NCBI GenBank assembly: GCA_042090305.1
Contig: JBELJQ010000017.1
Span: 1 to 34,298 of the forward strand
Direction: 5' to 3'
Length of the DNA: 34,298 nt
From: TMED13 sp042090305
GTDB lineage: Bacteria > Pseudomonadota > Alphaproteobacteria > Methylaequorales > Methylaequoraceae
In this document: positions 23,975-32,217 of the stretch, one piece after another
Position numbering within the stretch: the first letter of the stretch is position 1
Layout of the letters: every line of letters begins with the position of its first letter
Translations under genes and position numbers: made by a program
The notes under the pieces: generated by a model
What the model saw: only the letters and a program-made list of their open reading frames with translations
Databases searched by the model: none
What the model was told of the DNA's origin: nothing

Positions 23975-24474
23975 GCTTCTCCGTAAGTATCTAACATCGC
24001 TATCTCAATTGCATTTTTGGGATTCTTTTTTTTATTGAAAAAAACGTAAAATACTGGGAAAAATCTATCACACTCCTCGACTGTAATATCTATAAAATCT
24101 TCAACTTGTTCTATTGTAATGAAGTCTTGTGCTTTCACAGAAACTTTATAGCTAAAGAAAACTTTATTTAATTTTGAACTATAGTTAAAGTGTCCCAAAT
24201 TCGCTTTTTCATTAACATTAGAAATTAATGTGTAAACTAAGTTCTTACTTTTAAATTTTGATGCATTATCCAAACAGGTGAATATTTCAAATACCTTTCT
24301 ATCATTATCCCATATTATAGAAATATTATATGTATTCCAAAGGCCTTTAGAATTAAGAGTAATCTTATTTTCTGAATCTCTGAGTATATTATCTATAAAT
24401 CTAGAAAAGTGTTCCTCAATATAGTCAATAGGATTATTCTGCCTAATAATTTTATTTTGGTTGTCAAAACTCAC
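23971..24474 (-). CDS. YbjN domain-containing protein
   Basis: This is a 167-residue soluble protein of the YbjN/TY54 sensory-transduction-regulator-like family. The pattern NPIDYIEEHF near the N-terminus, then IWDNDRKVFEIFTCLD, LVYTLISNVNEKANLGHFNYS and VFFSYKVSV, with VEECDRFFPVFYVFF near the end, is typical. The biochemical function of the family is unknown. Translation must begin at GTG 24474, because no ATG occurs near the N-terminus. It overlaps proC by 4 bases, so the two are almost certainly co-translated; that conserved link is the only contextual clue. Confidence 0.85.
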   Translation of the reverse strand: MSFDNQNKIIRQNNPIDYIEEHFSRFIDNILRDSENKITLNSKGLWNTYNISIIWDNDRKVFEIFTCLDNASKFKSKNLVYTLISNVNEKANLGHFNYSSKLNKVFFSYKVSVKAQDFITIEQVEDFIDITVEECDRFFPVFYVFFNKKKNPKNAIEIAMLDTYGEA

Positions 24475-24555
24475 AATATAATAATAGTATATAAATAAGT
24501 TTTTAACAACAACAATTAGTATGTTTTAAATAAAAGAACACAATATATTGATTTA

Positions 24556-24747
24556 ATGCTAAAAAATTCTTTAACTCTTATCTTTTTAATCAGCTACATA
24601 TTTGCTTTTTCAATATGGATTTATTGGTTTTATAGTTCTTTGAAGAAAAATCCTAGAAATAAGAAAAAAATATGTCTTATCAATATATCAATTTTTATAA
24701 TTGTAACGTACTTTGTGAGTTTTATAATTTTAAAAGTTTTAGCGTAG
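24556..24747 (+). CDS. Small two-helix membrane protein, unknown function
   Basis: These 63 residues contain two strongly hydrophobic stretches (about 6-27 and 41-60) joined by the basic loop KKNPRNKKK (30-38). The positive-inside rule puts the loop in the cytoplasm and both ends outside. I do not recognise a family. It lies 9 bases upstream of hldD on the same strand and 81 bases from the divergent ybjN start, so it leads the hldD-lgt transcription unit. Codon use is like its neighbours. Given its length it could be a spurious reading frame, but its clean membrane pattern and operon position favour a real gene. Confidence 0.6.
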   Translation: MLKNSLTLIFLISYIFAFSIWIYWFYSSLKKNPRNKKKICLINISIFIIVTYFVSFIILKVLA

Positions 24748-24756
24748 AGTATTATA

Positions 24757-25707
24757 ATGATTATTGTAACCGGTGGTGCCGGCTTTATTGGATCGAATCT
24801 TGTTAACTTTCTTAACGACCAAAACTATGAGAACATAGTTTCAATTGATTATTTAAATGAATCAAATAAAAAATATTTCTCATCAAATCAAGTTCAAATG
24901 ATAGACCCTGAAAAGACCTTTTCATTTTTAAATAAATATGAAGGAGAAATAAAAATTATTATTCATCTTGGGGCAATATCTTCAACAACAACAAAGGATC
25001 CAAGTTTAGTGCTAGAAAATAATTTGAATTTGTCTCTAACACTTAAGCAATGGTGTTATGAAAAAAAAAAAAGATTTATTTATGCATCATCTGCTGCGAC
25101 TTATGGAAATGGATCAAATGGTTTTTTAGATGAAACTACCACTAACTATTTATCTAAACTTTTACCTTTAAATTTATATGGATGGTCAAAACAAATAGTA
25201 GATTTAAATATTTTTAAAGAATTAAAAAAAAATAATCAGCTTGTAGGTCTTAAGTTTTTTAATGTGTATGGACCAAATGAATACCATAAAGGTGATATGA
25301 AAAGTATAGTACTTAAGGTTTATAACAACGTAAAGGATAGAAAATTTATTGAATTATTTAAGTCTCATAATAAAAAATTCAAGGATGGAGAGCAACTTAG
25401 AGATTTTATTTACGTTAAGGATGTAATAAAAGTTATTTACTGGTTTATAGAGAACCCAAAATTTAGTGGTTTATTTAACGTTGGAACTGGCAAACCAAGA
25501 TCATTTAATGATTTAACTAGCTGCGTTTATAGAAATTTTAATTATCCTGAAAAAATAAGGTATATTGATACCCCTAAAAATATCAGAAGTCAGTATCAAT
25601 ATTTTACAAAAGCAAGAATGAGCAAATTAAGAAAACTTGGCTTCAAAACAAAGTTTTTTACCTTGGAAGAAGGAATAAATGACTATATCAATAATCATCT
25701 TAAATAA
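24757..25707 (+). CDS. hldD: ADP-L-glycero-D-manno-heptose 6-epimerase HldD
   Basis: HldD converts ADP-D-glycero- to ADP-L-glycero-manno-heptose for the LPS inner core. The 316 residues are an extended SDR: TGGAGFIGSNLVNFL at the start, then HLGAISSTTTKDPSLVLENN, the hallmark of HldD rather than of generic epimerases. YASSAATYGNG and the YGWSK motif (catalytic Y and K) follow, then FFNVYGPNEYHKGDM. FKDGEQLRDFIYVKD and the heptose-type C-terminus FNVGTGKPRSF are also present. This implies a heptose-containing outer-membrane LPS. The other heptose genes (hldE, gmhA, gmhB) are not in the window. lgt follows 9 bases later. Confidence 0.94.
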   Translation: MIIVTGGAGFIGSNLVNFLNDQNYENIVSIDYLNESNKKYFSSNQVQMIDPEKTFSFLNKYEGEIKIIIHLGAISSTTTKDPSLVLENNLNLSLTLKQWCYEKKKRFIYASSAATYGNGSNGFLDETTTNYLSKLLPLNLYGWSKQIVDLNIFKELKKNNQLVGLKFFNVYGPNEYHKGDMKSIVLKVYNNVKDRKFIELFKSHNKKFKDGEQLRDFIYVKDVIKVIYWFIENPKFSGLFNVGTGKPRSFNDLTSCVYRNFNYPEKIRYIDTPKNIRSQYQYFTKARMSKLRKLGFKTKFFTLEEGINDYINNHLK

Positions 25708-25716
25708 ATAAGTTTG

Positions 25717-26487
25717 ATGTATACACATAACTTAGACCCAATAGCTATTGAATTTCTAAATATAAAAATATACTGGTACTCTCTTGCGTATTTATTTGGC
25801 TTTTTATTTTCTCTAAATTATTCAAAGTATCTTATAAAAATTAATAAATTTAATTTTAAGCCTGAAATAATCGACAACTTGCTTACCTGGTCAATTCTTG
25901 GAATTATAATTGGCGGGAGGCTGGGATATGTTGTTTTTTATAATATAGATTATTATTCTCAGAATATAATCGAAATATTAAAAATTTGGAAAGGCGGTAT
26001 GTCTTTTCATGGAGGTCTTATTGGCATGGTAATTAGTATGTATTTTTTCTGCAAAAAAAATAACACATGTTTTCTTGAAATATCAAATTTGGTTGTTTGC
26101 AGTGCGCCTATTGGAATTTTTCTTGGAAGGATCGCCAACTTCATTAATGGAGAATTAGTTGGTAAACCAACATTATCAAACTGGGGAGTAATCTATCCAC
26201 CTGAAAGTATTCCAAGACATCCAAGTCAACTCTATGAAGCATTCTTAGAGGGTTTTTTAATTTTTATTTTAATTAATTTCATTTTGATATTGAATAATCA
26301 TAAAAAGATTAACGTATCCTCAGTTTTTCTACTTTCATATGGTATGTTTAGGTTTATTTCAGAATTTTTTCGAGAACCAGATTCTCATTTGGGATTGCTT
26401 GCAATGGGACTTAGTATGGGGCAAATTCTTTCAATTCCTTTAATATTTGTTGGCCTATCTTTAATAAAGTATGGAAAAAAGAATTAG
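25717..26487 (+). CDS. lgt: Prolipoprotein diacylglyceryl transferase Lgt
   Basis: Lgt attaches diacylglycerol from phosphatidylglycerol to the lipobox cysteine of prelipoproteins at the inner membrane. The 256 residues from ATG 25717 (a TTG one codon upstream is also open) are rich in membrane helices. They carry GGRLGYVVFYN, the conserved H98 in MSFHGGLIGM, the Lgt signature LGRIANFINGELVGKP with the essential arginine (R138), RHPSQLYEAFLEG, and SEFFREPDSHLG near the end. The end overlaps midA by 17 bases. lgt-midA-pgeF is a recurring alphaproteobacterial trio. Confidence 0.96.
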   Translation: MYTHNLDPIAIEFLNIKIYWYSLAYLFGFLFSLNYSKYLIKINKFNFKPEIIDNLLTWSILGIIIGGRLGYVVFYNIDYYSQNIIEILKIWKGGMSFHGGLIGMVISMYFFCKKNNTCFLEISNLVVCSAPIGIFLGRIANFINGELVGKPTLSNWGVIYPPESIPRHPSQLYEAFLEGFLIFILINFILILNNHKKINVSSVFLLSYGMFRFISEFFREPDSHLGLLAMGLSMGQILSIPLIFVGLSLIKYGKKN

Positions 26488-27517
26488 AAAAAACTTAGAA
26501 TTTAATAATTCTATCTCTTTATCGAGATTTATGAATCTATGTCTTTATAAAAAAAACGTAGGTTTTTACGAAAAAAATATAATAGGTTCTCACTTTATAA
26601 CTTCTCCAGAAATTAGCCAAGTTTTTGGAGAGTGCATAGCTTTATTTTTTTTAACCACATTATCTTCTCTCAGAACATATAATTTTATGGAATTAGGGCC
26701 AGGTAATGGAACATTAATGGTTGATATAATAAGAACATTTTCAAATTTAAGTAATGACGAATTTAGGTTTTTTTTATATGAAAAGTCTGATTTTTTGAAA
26801 AAGATTCAAGAAGAATCTTTGCAAAATTATCATTCTAAAAAAAGTAAAATAATTCAATTAAACAAATTAAGACTTGAGAAAAAACCCTATATATTTTTTT
26901 GTAATGAATTTTTTGATGCACTGCCAATTAATCAGTATTTAAAAAAAGAAAATAGTATCTATGAAAAAAGAATTATTTTACAAGAAAATAAACTTCAATC
27001 TATTTATAAAAAGACGAACAATATGAAATTTAATAATCTATCAAATGGAGATATTGTTGAATACTCTCCGTTAACTAATTTATATCTAAGAAAAATTTTT
27101 AAGCATATAAAAAGCTATGGGGGAGCTGTCCTGATTTTTGACTATGGTCCATTTAAGAAAAAACTTATTTCAACGGTTCAGGCATTATATAGATTCAAAA
27201 AATGTAGCATATTTGATCATCCATTTGAATCTGACATAACATATCATGTCGATTTCAATAATATAAAAAAAATTTCAAAAGAATATAAACTCAAATACCT
27301 TGGTCCAATTACACAAAAACAATTTCTATTTTTCTATGGTATAAATGAAAGAATTTATAATTTATCTTTAAAAACTAAAAGTAAGAAAAAAATGGAAAAC
27401 CTTTACTCCCAATTTAAACGTTTAACAGACCCAAATGGAATGGGTGATTTATTTAAATGTATTTTTATAAGTAGGAATCGTCTTGAATTACCCGCATTCT
27501 CGAAAAACTACAAATGA
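26471..27517 (+). CDS. SAM-dependent methyltransferase of the MidA/NDUFAF7 family
   Basis: Homologues in mitochondria (NDUFAF7, MidA) dimethylate an arginine of the complex I NDUFS2 subunit during assembly, and bacterial members are thought to act likewise. The 348 residues include the N-terminal family segment ISLSRFMNLCLYKKNVGFY, then FITSPEISQVFGE. The SAM-binding motif is MELGPGNGTLMVDIIR, followed by FFCNEFFDALPINQYL, the family's NEFFDALP signature. ILIFDYGP and DITYHVDF come later, and the final LTDPNGMGDLFKCIFIS is also typical. It starts inside lgt and overlaps pgeF by ATGA. The complex I target is inferred from homology. Confidence 0.9.
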   Translation: MEKRIRKNLEFNNSISLSRFMNLCLYKKNVGFYEKNIIGSHFITSPEISQVFGECIALFFLTTLSSLRTYNFMELGPGNGTLMVDIIRTFSNLSNDEFRFFLYEKSDFLKKIQEESLQNYHSKKSKIIQLNKLRLEKKPYIFFCNEFFDALPINQYLKKENSIYEKRIILQENKLQSIYKKTNNMKFNNLSNGDIVEYSPLTNLYLRKIFKHIKSYGGAVLIFDYGPFKKKLISTVQALYRFKKCSIFDHPFESDITYHVDFNNIKKISKEYKLKYLGPITQKQFLFFYGINERIYNLSLKTKSKKKMENLYSQFKRLTDPNGMGDLFKCIFISRNRLELPAFSKNYK

Positions 27518-28278
27518 ACATACAACATTATAAACAATTTTATTACTGCTTCTTGGAGAGAAATTTTACATATAATAAAAAAAATTATAATTCTATGAAC
27601 TTTGCATTTAACAGAGGAGATAGTAATGCAAAGGTAGAATATAATAGAAAAATTTTATCTAATATTTTTGGAGGAAAACATATTATTTTTGTAAACCAAA
27701 TTCATTCAAATAATATTTATCTTTTTGGTGGTAAGCAGACTAAAATCGTAAATGCAGATGGTATAATATCAAAAAGTAGTGATTCTATCCTTGCAATTTT
27801 GACTGCAGATTGTGCTCCAATTATTTTAATTGGAAAAAAATTTTATGGAATTATTCATGCAGGCTGGAGGGGACTTGTCTTAGATATAATAAAAAAAGGA
27901 GTGGGATTGATGACCAAATATGGAGAAAAATTAGATGAAATTAAAATTATTGTTGGCCCTCACCTCGGAGGAAATTCATTTGAAGTTCAGAAAGATTTTA
28001 TATCTAACTTAAAGAAGTTTTCAGATAATGAAGATTTTCTTATTAATAAGAATAATAAGACTTTTTTTAATTTTAGTAAAATGATTAAATATAAAATAAA
28101 TAAACTTAAAATTAAGGATTATGAAATTTCTAATATTGATACTTTTGAAAATCCAAAAAAATTTTTTAGTCATAGATATTATAGTCAAAATGGACTACAA
28201 AACTGTGGTAGACAGATTAGTTTAGTAGGAATTAATAATATGTATAAGGCAAATAATGAAAATTGTATCAGGAAATAG
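27514..28278 (+). CDS. pgeF: Laccase-domain protein PgeF/YfiH (peptidoglycan editing factor or purine phosphorylase)
   Basis: This is a 254-residue YfiH/DUF152 protein. The three metal-site residues are in place: H64 in NQIHSNNIY, C100 in LTADCAPI, and H115 in IIHAGWRGL. Further family signatures are ADGIIS, IVGPHLGGNSFEV and FSHRYY. Family members have been described as peptidoglycan editing factors hydrolysing misincorporated L-Ser-containing muropeptide precursors, and human FAMIN-type relatives as purine nucleoside phosphorylases; which applies here is open. It overlaps midA by 4 bases and prs by 23 bases, the longest same-strand overlap in the window. Confidence 0.9.
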   Translation: MNIQHYKQFYYCFLERNFTYNKKNYNSMNFAFNRGDSNAKVEYNRKILSNIFGGKHIIFVNQIHSNNIYLFGGKQTKIVNADGIISKSSDSILAILTADCAPIILIGKKFYGIIHAGWRGLVLDIIKKGVGLMTKYGEKLDEIKIIVGPHLGGNSFEVQKDFISNLKKFSDNEDFLINKNNKTFFNFSKMIKYKINKLKIKDYEISNIDTFENPKKFFSHRYYSQNGLQNCGRQISLVGINNMYKANNENCIRK

Positions 28279-29188
28279 CAATCAACCTTTATCAAAAAAA
28301 ATTGCTGAATACTTAGGCGTACCTCTTGTAGATGCAACTATTAAAAAATTTCCAGATAAAGAAATATTTGTAGAAATAAAAGAGAATGTAAGAGGCGAAG
28401 ATGTTTTTGTCATACAATCTACATCTTTTCCTGCGAATGATCATGTAATGGAACTTTTAATTACAATAGATGCTCTTAAAAGAGGATCAGCAAAAAGAAT
28501 TGCAGCTATCGTTCCTTATTATGGATATGCACGGCAAGATAGAAAATCTGGGCCAAGAACTCCAATCTCAGCAAAATTAGTTGCTAATCTAATAAGTACA
28601 GCTGGAGCTGATAGAGCTCTAATGGTTGATTTGCATGCCGGACAAATACAGGGCTTTTTTGATATACCAACAGACAATCTTTTTGCGGCACCAGTTTTCA
28701 TTGAAGATATAAAATCAAAATTTAAAAATTTAGAGACTATTATAATATCGCCAGATGTTGGAGGAGTTGTGAGGGCACGTGCAATAGCCAAAAGAGTAAA
28801 TTGTGACTTAGCTATAATAGATAAAAGAAGAGAAAGAGCTAGTGTATCAGAAGTAGTGAATATAATTGGTGAAGTCTCCAATAAAAATTGCATATTAATT
28901 GATGATATTTGTGATACTGCTGGAACTCTAACAAATGCTGCAACTGCACTTAAAAATAAAAATGCAAAGTCGGTATATGCCTATATCACTCATGGTGTTC
29001 TCTCTGACCCAGCAATTGAAAGAATTGAGAAATCACCTATTGATAAAATGATAATTACTGATAGTATTCTGCCGAGGAATGATGTAATTAACTCAGATAA
29101 AATAGAAATCCTTTCTATAGCACCACTTATTGGTGAAGCAATAGGAAGGATCACGGATAATAGGTCGGTATCTAGTTTATTCGCATAA
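28256..29188 (+). CDS. prs: Ribose-phosphate pyrophosphokinase Prs
   Basis: Prs makes PRPP from ribose 5-phosphate and ATP, feeding purine, pyrimidine, histidine, tryptophan and NAD synthesis. The 310 residues show KKFPDKEIFVEI, FVIQSTS, PYYGYARQDRKSGPRTPISAKLVANL, MVDLHAGQIQGFFDIPTDNL, the flexible-loop/ATP segment DKRRERA and the PRPP-binding loop LIDDICDTAGT. The C-terminus is complete. The ATG at 28256 starts 23 bases before the end of pgeF. rplY follows 16 bases after its stop. Confidence 0.97.
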   Translation: MKIVSGNSNQPLSKKIAEYLGVPLVDATIKKFPDKEIFVEIKENVRGEDVFVIQSTSFPANDHVMELLITIDALKRGSAKRIAAIVPYYGYARQDRKSGPRTPISAKLVANLISTAGADRALMVDLHAGQIQGFFDIPTDNLFAAPVFIEDIKSKFKNLETIIISPDVGGVVRARAIAKRVNCDLAIIDKRRERASVSEVVNIIGEVSNKNCILIDDICDTAGTLTNAATALKNKNAKSVYAYITHGVLSDPAIERIEKSPIDKMIITDSILPRNDVINSDKIEILSIAPLIGEAIGRITDNRSVSSLFA

Positions 29189-29191
29189 TTT

Positions 29192-29207
29192 TAGGAGATT
29201 TAAAGTG
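29192..29207 (+). promoter_or_regulatory. Strong Shine-Dalgarno and GTG start of rplY
   Basis: TAGGAGAT (29192-29199) with AGGAG at 29193-29197 lies 7 bases before GTG 29205. It fixes a GTG start. It stands out because most other starts in this window lack a recognisable Shine-Dalgarno sequence. Confidence 0.75.
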
Positions 29208-29903
29208 ACAGAAGTTGTTCAGATTGAAGCGCAAAAAAGAGATTTAGTTGGAACAGGAGTTTCAAGAGATTTAAGAGGGAAAAAAATGATTCCTTGCATT
29301 ATATATGGTGACAAAAAAGATCCCGTTCCTATACAAGTTGATGAAAAAAAATTAAGAATGCAAATAAACGATGCAGGTTTTTTCTCAAAACAATGCGAAA
29401 TCAAGATAGAAAAAGAAGTATTTAAAGTTTTACCTAAAGATATGCAACTTCATCCAATAAACGAAAAAATACTGCATATGGACTTTTTAAGAGTTGGAGA
29501 CAATACCACTGTAACACTATTTGTTCCTGTGAAGTTCATCAATGAAAACAAATGCGCTGGTATAAAACAAGGTGGTGTTTTGAATATTGTTCGTCATGAG
29601 GTTGAATTAAAAACGCTTGTATCAAAAATCCCAGAATTCTTAGAAGCAAATTTAGATGGTCTTGAAATTGGTGATAGTATTCACATAAGTTCAATTAACT
29701 TAGAAGAAGGTGTCTCCCCAACTATCTCTGATAGAGATTTCACGATTGCAACAGTTGCTCCACCTACGGTAATGAAAGTTGAAGAAACTAAAAATGAAGA
29801 AGAAGAAACATCAGAAGCTCAAGAAACAGCCGCTGATTCACAAGATAAACAAGAATCTAAGGATACAGAGAAAAAAGAAGAAGAATCTAATAATAAAAAC
29901 TAA
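29205..29903 (+). CDS. rplY: 50S ribosomal protein L25 (CTC/TL5 form)
   Basis: L25 binds 5S rRNA in the large subunit. The 232 residues are the long CTC-type form. The N-terminal L25 domain (about 1-95) contains DLVGTGVSRDLRGKKMIPCIIYG and ends around LHPINEKILHMDFLRV. The TL5 C-domain (about 96-190) contains VPVKFINE, GGVLNIVRHEVEL, CTC-like PEFLEANLDGLEIGDSIHIS and FTIATVAPPT. A tail of about 35 residues is very rich in E, K and Q. The start is GTG with a strong Shine-Dalgarno sequence. prs-rplY-pth-ychF is a common alphaproteobacterial order. Confidence 0.96.
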   Translation: MTEVVQIEAQKRDLVGTGVSRDLRGKKMIPCIIYGDKKDPVPIQVDEKKLRMQINDAGFFSKQCEIKIEKEVFKVLPKDMQLHPINEKILHMDFLRVGDNTTVTLFVPVKFINENKCAGIKQGGVLNIVRHEVELKTLVSKIPEFLEANLDGLEIGDSIHISSINLEEGVSPTISDRDFTIATVAPPTVMKVEETKNEEEETSEAQETAADSQDKQESKDTEKKEEESNNKN

Positions 29904-29924
29904 TTTTGAATAGATATAAACCTT

Positions 29925-30494
29925 ATGATTCTAATATCTGGTTTAGGAAATCCTGGCATACAATTTGAAGGTACCCGCCACAACATAGGATTCGATATAG
30001 TCGACTCAATTCAAAAAAGCTATAATTTTCCTGACTATAAAGTAAAATTTGATGGCCTGATTACTAAAAAGATAATATCAAAAAAAACTGTTATACTTTT
30101 TAAGCCTCAAAACTTTATGAATTTATCAGGTGAACCAATAAGAAAAGTTTCAAAATTCTATAAAATAGACTTTAAAAACAACCTATATATTTTCCACGAT
30201 GATTTAGATACTAAATTTTCCAAGATCAAAATTAAAGAAAACGGAGGTCATGGTGGGCATAATGGAATTAAGGATATAATTAGTCATATTGGTAATAATT
30301 TTTATAGATTAAAGTTTGGTATTAAGAACAACCTTCTAACTGAGAAAAATATTGAGTCAAAAAATTTTGTTTTAAATAAGTTCACCGTAAGTGAAAAGAA
30401 ATTAATAATTAAATTTAAGAAAAATGTATCAAATAATTTAAATTATCTTTTAAACAAAAACTTTTCTTTATTTGTAAATAATCTAAGTATATAA
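29925..30494 (+). CDS. pth: Peptidyl-tRNA hydrolase Pth
   Basis: Pth releases tRNA from prematurely dropped peptidyl-tRNA. The 189 residues carry the catalytic-histidine motif EGTRHNIGFDIVD near the N-terminus, then FKPQNFMNLSGEPI, IFHDDLDTKFSKIKIKENGGHGGHNGIKDI and YRLKFGI. The usual glycine-rich GxxDxxxxVLxxF segment near the end is replaced by the less conserved NFVLNKFTVSEK, after a shortened loop. It starts 21 bases after rplY and ends 6 bases before ychF. Confidence 0.95.
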   Translation: MILISGLGNPGIQFEGTRHNIGFDIVDSIQKSYNFPDYKVKFDGLITKKIISKKTVILFKPQNFMNLSGEPIRKVSKFYKIDFKNNLYIFHDDLDTKFSKIKIKENGGHGGHNGIKDIISHIGNNFYRLKFGIKNNLLTEKNIESKNFVLNKFTVSEKKLIIKFKKNVSNNLNYLLNKNFSLFVNNLSI

Positions 30495-30500
30495 AATATT

Positions 30501-31598
30501 ATGGGCTTTAATTGTGGCATACTCGGTTTACCAAATATAGGAAAGTCTACACTATTTAATGCTCTTACTTCAACTCAACAAGCTGAATCAAAAAACTATC
30601 CTTTCTGCACAATTGAACCAAATATTGGAAAAGTATCAGTGAAAGACCAAAGACTTGATAAACTATCAGGGATATCTAACTCTCAGAAAACCATATATAA
30701 CCAACTGGAATTTGTTGATATTGCTGGCTTGGTGAAGGGTGCTAGTAAAGGAGAAGGGTTGGGTAATAAATTTTTAGAAAATCTATCAGCTGTTGATGCT
30801 ATTATTCACCTAGTTAGATGTTTCGAAGATAAGGATATTACTCATGTAAGTAATCAAATTTCTCCTCTTGATGATATTAAAATAATTGAAACAGAACTTT
30901 TATTATCTGATCTTGATAAAGTAGATAAAATAACAGAAAATTATACAAAAAAGTATAAAGGTAAAATACCTGATGAAAATTTAATTAGTGTACTTGAAAA
31001 AGCAAAACAGTTCCTGGAATCGGGAAAATTTCTCAGAGAATTAGAACTTACAAAAAATGAATTACTTTTACTTCAAAGCTATAACCTTTTAACAATCAAA
31101 CCATTTATATATGTTTGTAATGTTGATGAGAGTTCAGTTTCAGATGGTAATAATTTTAGTAAAATAGTATTAGATTATGCCAAAAAGAAAGGATGTGATT
31201 GTATCAATATTTCTGCACAAATAGAATCAGAAATTAGTGGTTTTTCAAATGAAGATGAAAAAAAACAGCTCTTAGATACAATTGGTTTGAAGGAAACATC
31301 ATTATCAAAATTAATATCAAAGGGTTATAGTCTTCTAGACCTAATTACTTTTTTTACATCTGGAGAAAAAGAATCAAGAGCATGGACTATAAAAAGAGGT
31401 ACATTAGCACCAGATGCTGGTGCTAAAATTCATACTGATTTTAAACATGGCTTTATAAAGGCTGAAGTTATTTCATATGATGATTTTGTTAATTTTAATG
31501 GTGAACAAAAATGTAGAGAAAATGGTAAATTAAAGTTAGAAGGCAAAGATTATATTGTTAATGACGGTGATGTAATTACTTTTAGGTTTAACGTTTAG
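30501..31598 (+). CDS. ychF: Redox-regulated ATPase YchF
   Basis: YchF is an Obg-related P-loop protein that prefers ATP and associates with ribosomes. The 365 residues start with the G1 loop GILGLPNIGKSTLFNALT and the switch segment NYPFCTIEPNIG. FVDIAGLVKGASKGEGLGNKFL (G3) follows, with a coiled-coil insertion in the middle and PFIYVCNVDE at the G4 position. A C-terminal TGS-like domain holds YSLLDLITFFTSGEKESRAW, RGTLAPDAGAKIHTDF and GFIKAEVISYDDF. It is complete. It converges with the aldolase gene, overlapping by 11 bases tail to tail. Confidence 0.96.
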   Translation: MGFNCGILGLPNIGKSTLFNALTSTQQAESKNYPFCTIEPNIGKVSVKDQRLDKLSGISNSQKTIYNQLEFVDIAGLVKGASKGEGLGNKFLENLSAVDAIIHLVRCFEDKDITHVSNQISPLDDIKIIETELLLSDLDKVDKITENYTKKYKGKIPDENLISVLEKAKQFLESGKFLRELELTKNELLLLQSYNLLTIKPFIYVCNVDESSVSDGNNFSKIVLDYAKKKGCDCINISAQIESEISGFSNEDEKKQLLDTIGLKETSLSKLISKGYSLLDLITFFTSGEKESRAWTIKRGTLAPDAGAKIHTDFKHGFIKAEVISYDDFVNFNGEQKCRENGKLKLEGKDYIVNDGDVITFRFNV

Positions 31599-32217
31599 GT
31601 TTATAATCTTTAAATGACTCGATAACCTTCAACATCTGTTTTTTGTTTAATATTTTTAATTTGTTTGTTAAAAGGCCGTAATAATATTGTTTACAAATTT
31701 TTTCCATCGCAATTGACAAATCAATTGATTCCTCTAAGTTTTCACCTAAAGTGATTTGTCCATGATTAGCAATTAAGCAACCCTTTCTGTTATTGAGTGC
31801 TGTATTTACGTTTTTAGAAAGTTCCTTGGTCCCGAAGGTCGCGTATTTAGCGCATTTTATATCATCCCCACCAAACTCAGCTATCATATAGTGAAAAGAT
31901 GGAATGTTCATTCTTGTACAGGAAATTATCGAAGCCCATGTAGAGTGCGAATGAACAACAGAATTGACATTTTTAAAATTTTTATAAATGAGTAAGTGTA
32001 ATAAAAACTCACTAGATGGCTTGATTTTATTTAGTATGTTACCGTCCAGGTCTAATTCAGATATATTTTTTATATTTAAATTTGACGTTTTTATACCTGA
32101 TGGGGTAATATAAACTCTATCTCCCACTCTATAACTTATATTACCCTCCGAGCCTATATTATGACCAATTTTTATTAATAGATGGGATGCCTCAATAATC
32201 CTTTTTTTTATTCTCAT
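31588..32217 (-). CDS. FucA-like class II aldolase, probable methylthioribulose-1-phosphate aldolase (Ald2 type)
   Basis: This is a 209-residue class II aldolase/adducin-family protein. It has the FucA landmarks: GNISYR (25-30), TPSG (38-41), PSSEF with the catalytic acid E70, zinc ligands H89, H91 (HSHSTWAS) and H152 (ANHGQ), and FHYMIAEFGGDDIKCAKYATFGTKELS, close to E. coli FucA. These residues align with FucA E73, H92, H94, H155 and Y113 at a constant offset of three. It overlaps mtnA by ATGA and sits in mtnP-mtnA-aldolase order. In Rhodospirillum rubrum and some E. coli, such a trio splits methylthioribulose-1-phosphate into DHAP and methylthioacetaldehyde. A dehydratase (MtnB) role is the main alternative, but the motifs look more aldolase-like. 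Confidence 0.82.
   Translation of the reverse strand: MRIKKRIIEASHLLIKIGHNIGSEGNISYRVGDRVYITPSGIKTSNLNIKNISELDLDGNILNKIKPSSEFLLHLLIYKNFKNVNSVVHSHSTWASIISCTRMNIPSFHYMIAEFGGDDIKCAKYATFGTKELSKNVNTALNNRKGCLIANHGQITLGENLEESIDLSIAMEKICKQYYYGLLTNKLKILNKKQMLKVIESFKDYKPKR

Noticed and set aside
28519..28893. 124-codon open frame on the minus strand inside prs
   Set aside because: Lies entirely opposite conserved Prs sequence; its composition reflects the complementary strand.
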